In this document: positions 6,031 through 7,889 of the stretch, piece by piece
Numbering within the stretch: the stretch's first letter is position 1
How the letters are laid out: every line of letters starts with the position of its first letter
The notes under the pieces: model-generated
What the model saw: the letters and a program-made list of their open reading frames with translations, nothing else
Databases searched by the model: none
Told to the model about the DNA's origin: nothing
Translations under genes and position numbers: made by a program
DNA from: Candidatus Melainabacteria bacterium
GTDB lineage: Bacteria; Cyanobacteriota; Vampirovibrionia; LMEP-6097
Direction of reading: 5' to 3'
Length of the DNA stretch: 7,889 nt
Assembly (NCBI GenBank): GCA_028817775.1
Contig: JAPPOW010000010.1
Coordinates: forward strand, 1-7,889

Positions 6031-6867
6031 TTAAACTGCAGCTTTGTTATGAAAGCCTTGGCGCATGGCATCTACTAAACCATCAGTTATTTCTGCACCA
6101 GTCCAAATTGCTAGCGATTTAACTGCTTGCAAAATTAACATCTCAGAACCGTTAATAGTATGTAATTTACATTTACCTGCCTCTTGAAGCATTAATGTAT
6201 TTTGGTAAATCAAGTCATAAACAATCGTCCCTTCGCGTAATAACTCAAGCTGTGGAATGGTGATAGGCATTAGGTTTGAGAGCCTACCCTGCCCAACCGG
6301 GGTAGCATTGATAATTATTGCAGAGTGGTTTAATTCAAGATCCTCAGAATAGAGCTCTAAGTTTAATTTTGCTTCTTGAATTTTTGGTAGAGTGCCTTCT
6401 ACTTTATGGACATTACGTACATAAACATTAATTTCGCTTAGACCCATGTCGTTCAGAGCAATAATTAGTGCTCTTGAGGCACCGCCTGCTCCAAGTATTG
6501 AAGCTGATTTGTCTTTAAGATCAAAGTTTTCAAGTGACTTCATGAAGCCCCAGTAATCAGTGTTAAATCCATGGATTTGACTATCCTTCATTGCTAAGGT
6601 ATTGGTTGCTCCAATCTTTGTTACCAGTTCATCTTGATGGTTTAAGTATTTAAGCATGGTTTCCTTGTAAGGAATAGTTACGTTGAGACCATCAAGTTGT
6701 GAAGCTAGAATATTGACTTTGGATTCAAAGTTGCTAGGATCAATTTCAAATTTGACGTACTCGCCTTCAATGCCTAGGTAGTTGAGACCTGCCATATGAA
6801 TTTCTGGTGATTTACTGTGAGCTAAACTACTGCCAATTAAACCTAGCTTCAGGTAGCGTGAGGACAT
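6031..6867 (-). CDS. aroE: Shikimate dehydrogenase (NADP+)
   Basis: AroE reduces 3-dehydroshikimate to shikimate, the fourth step of the pathway to aromatic amino acids. The 278-aa length is typical. The substrate-binding domain shows GSSLAHSKSPEIH (12-24) and GLNVTIPYKE (60-69) with the catalytic Lys68. GATNTL (86-91) and FNTDYWG (101-107) supply the partner Asp104 and the substrate-binding Asn. The NADP-binding Rossmann motif LGAGGASRA is at 125-133, followed by INATPVGQ. The C-terminal helix carries the expected LxQA pattern (MLILQAVKSLAIWTG). The ATG at 6867 fits the family start and is preceded by a TATAGT -10 box rather than a Shine-Dalgarno. It lies 35 bp downstream of carB on the same strand, so it may be read both from carB and from its own promoter. 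Confidence 0.96.
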   Translation of the reverse strand: MSSRYLKLGLIGSSLAHSKSPEIHMAGLNYLGIEGEYVKFEIDPSNFESKVNILASQLDGLNVTIPYKETMLKYLNHQDELVTKIGATNTLAMKDSQIHGFNTDYWGFMKSLENFDLKDKSASILGAGGASRALIIALNDMGLSEINVYVRNVHKVEGTLPKIQEAKLNLELYSEDLELNHSAIIINATPVGQGRLSNLMPITIPQLELLREGTIVYDLIYQNTLMLQEAGKCKLHTINGSEMLILQAVKSLAIWTGAEITDGLVDAMRQGFHNKAAV

Positions 6868-6873
6868 AAGAAT

Positions 6874-6879
6874 ACTATA
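6874..6879 (-). promoter_or_regulatory. -10 box for aroE giving a possible leaderless mRNA
   Basis: Read on the minus strand this is TATAGT, 5 of 6 to the -10 consensus, with six bases (ATTCTT) before the aroE ATG. A start at the usual distance would fall on the A of the ATG. The -35 region is weak, with nothing better than CATATC or CCATAT at 16-17 bp, and there is no Shine-Dalgarno. Confidence 0.4.
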
Positions 6880-6902
6880 CCCAATTTTAGGATGGGATAT
6901 GG

Positions 6903-7889
6903 TTAACCAGATTGCTTAGCAGCACAGGCTAGGTAGTCCTGCAATGACTTTACCCTTGATTTTTCATTATTTATCGCTTCTATTGCTTTGACTGTGGCTT
7001 CTGCAGCCGTAGTTGTTGTGATAACTGGAATTTCCTTAGCTTGGGCTATTTGAGTGATAACTTGACTATCTTCGTATGCTTCCTTACCCATTGGCACATT
7101 GAATATCAGTGATATCTCGTCATTTTTGAGTAAATCCGTGATATTTGGTCTACCTTCATTGACTTTAAGCACTTTCTCTATCTCAAGATCACTGGCTTGC
7201 AAGAATTTTGCTGTACCACTTGTAGCAACGATATTAAAACCTAAACGAATTAATTCACTTGCTGCCCTAACACAAGATTCTTTGTCCTGATCGTTATAAC
7301 TCAAAAATACTTTACCAGTTCTAGGAAGTTTCATATTAGCCCCCAATTCAGCTTTGGCAAATGCCATTGAGAATTGATCACTAATCCCCATCACCTCACC
7401 AGTACTTTTCATTTCTGGACCGAGGAAGGTACTAGCTCCATCAAATTTATTAAAGGAGAATACAGCTTCTTTGACCGAAACTTGTTTCTGTGGAATCTTC
7501 TGGACTAGTTCATGGATGCCTAGCTCGGTAATAGTTTTACCACTCATTATTAGAGCTGCCATCTTAGCCCATGGAATACCAGTAGCTTTAGAGATAAATG
7601 GCACACTACGGCTGGCTCTAGGATTAACTTCTAGTATATATAGCTCTTCATCCTTGACAGCAAACTGAATGTTCATTAAACCCCGGACTTTAAGCTGAGC
7701 AGCAAGCTTAATTGTAGCTGATTCAATCTCAGTAATAATTTTTTGACTAAGGTTTTGTGGTGGGTAGATACATGCTGAGTCACCACTATGGACACCTGCA
7801 TATTCAATATGCTCCATAATGCCTGCAATTACTGTTTCATCACCATCTGCAACTGCGTCTACATCAACTTCTATAGCATTATCTAGGAA
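6903..7889 (-). CDS. carB: Carbamoyl-phosphate synthase large subunit, C-terminal part
   Basis: The large subunit makes carbamoyl phosphate from bicarbonate, ATP and ammonia delivered by CarA, feeding pyrimidine and arginine synthesis. The frame is open to the window edge, giving 328 visible residues, roughly the last third of a protein of about 1,070 aa. ATG 7817 is internal: the 24 codons before it (FLDNAIEVDVDAVADG...) match the family and continue in frame. The visible part begins in the second ATP-grasp domain, with GIMEHIEYAGVHSGDSACIY, LEVNPRASRSVPF (residues 86-98 of the visible part) and AVFSFNKFDGASTFLGPEMKS. The allosteric MGS-like domain (about 192-305) follows, with GKVFLSYNDQDK, ATSGTAKFL and KVNEGRPNI. 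These include the Thr and Lys positions used for effector binding in the E. coli enzyme. It lies 35 bp upstream of aroE on the same strand. Confidence 0.97.
   Translation of the reverse strand, partial: FLDNAIEVDVDAVADGDETVIAGIMEHIEYAGVHSGDSACIYPPQNLSQKIITEIESATIKLAAQLKVRGLMNIQFAVKDEELYILEVNPRASRSVPFISKATGIPWAKMAALIMSGKTITELGIHELVQKIPQKQVSVKEAVFSFNKFDGASTFLGPEMKSTGEVMGISDQFSMAFAKAELGANMKLPRTGKVFLSYNDQDKESCVRAASELIRLGFNIVATSGTAKFLQASDLEIEKVLKVNEGRPNITDLLKNDEISLIFNVPMGKEAYEDSQVITQIAQAKEIPVITTTTAAEATVKAIEAINNEKSRVKSLQDYLACAAKQSG

Noticed and set aside
6015..6039. Bidirectional terminator between the cyclo-ligase gene and aroE
   Set aside because: GCAGT (6015-6019) and ACTGC (6035-6039) form only a 5-bp stem with a 15-base loop, and there is no clear T-run. 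It is too weak to call.
6903..7817. carB starting at ATG 7817
   Set aside because: The in-frame codons upstream to the window edge encode recognisable CarB sequence, so this Met is internal.

Overview
This AT-rich bacterial window consists almost entirely of housekeeping metabolism. It uses the standard bacterial code: TAA, TAG and TGA all act as stops, with TTG and GTG starts next to ATG. No rRNA, tRNA, CRISPR array, transposase or phage gene is visible. The taxon cannot be fixed from sequence alone. The gene mix, the amidase type and the base composition would fit a non-photosynthetic relative of the cyanobacteria or another AT-rich environmental lineage, but this is only a guess.

Layout. 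Positions 1-190 hold the 5' part of an unknown gene on the minus strand. A 58-bp divergent promoter region separates it from a plus-strand series: a 276-aa coiled-coil protein (249-1079), an N-acetylmuramoyl-L-alanine amidase reading frame interrupted by an in-frame TGA (1083-1268 and 1284-2222), nadB (2288-3940), gltX (TTG start at 3937, overlapping the nadB stop) and 5-formyltetrahydrofolate cyclo-ligase (5445-6023). A strong hairpin repeat lies between gltX and the cyclo-ligase gene and runs into its promoter. From the other side come carB (3' part, 7889-6903) and aroE (6867-6031), on the minus strand. aroE converges on the cyclo-ligase gene with only 7 bp between stop codons.

The genes serve NAD synthesis (NadB), glutamyl-tRNA formation (GltX), one-carbon folate metabolism (cyclo-ligase), the shikimate pathway (AroE), pyrimidine and arginine precursors (CarB) and peptidoglycan turnover (amidase). 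The coiled-coil gene and the amidase gene are separated by only 3 bp, which suggests a small cell-envelope transcription unit.

No unmistakable new system is present. The observations most worth following are the in-frame TGA that splits the amidase, the signs of leaderless transcription at the cyclo-ligase gene and aroE, the hairpin repeat at the gltX 3' end, and a palindrome plus a shared TATATAAT-centred block upstream of nadB.
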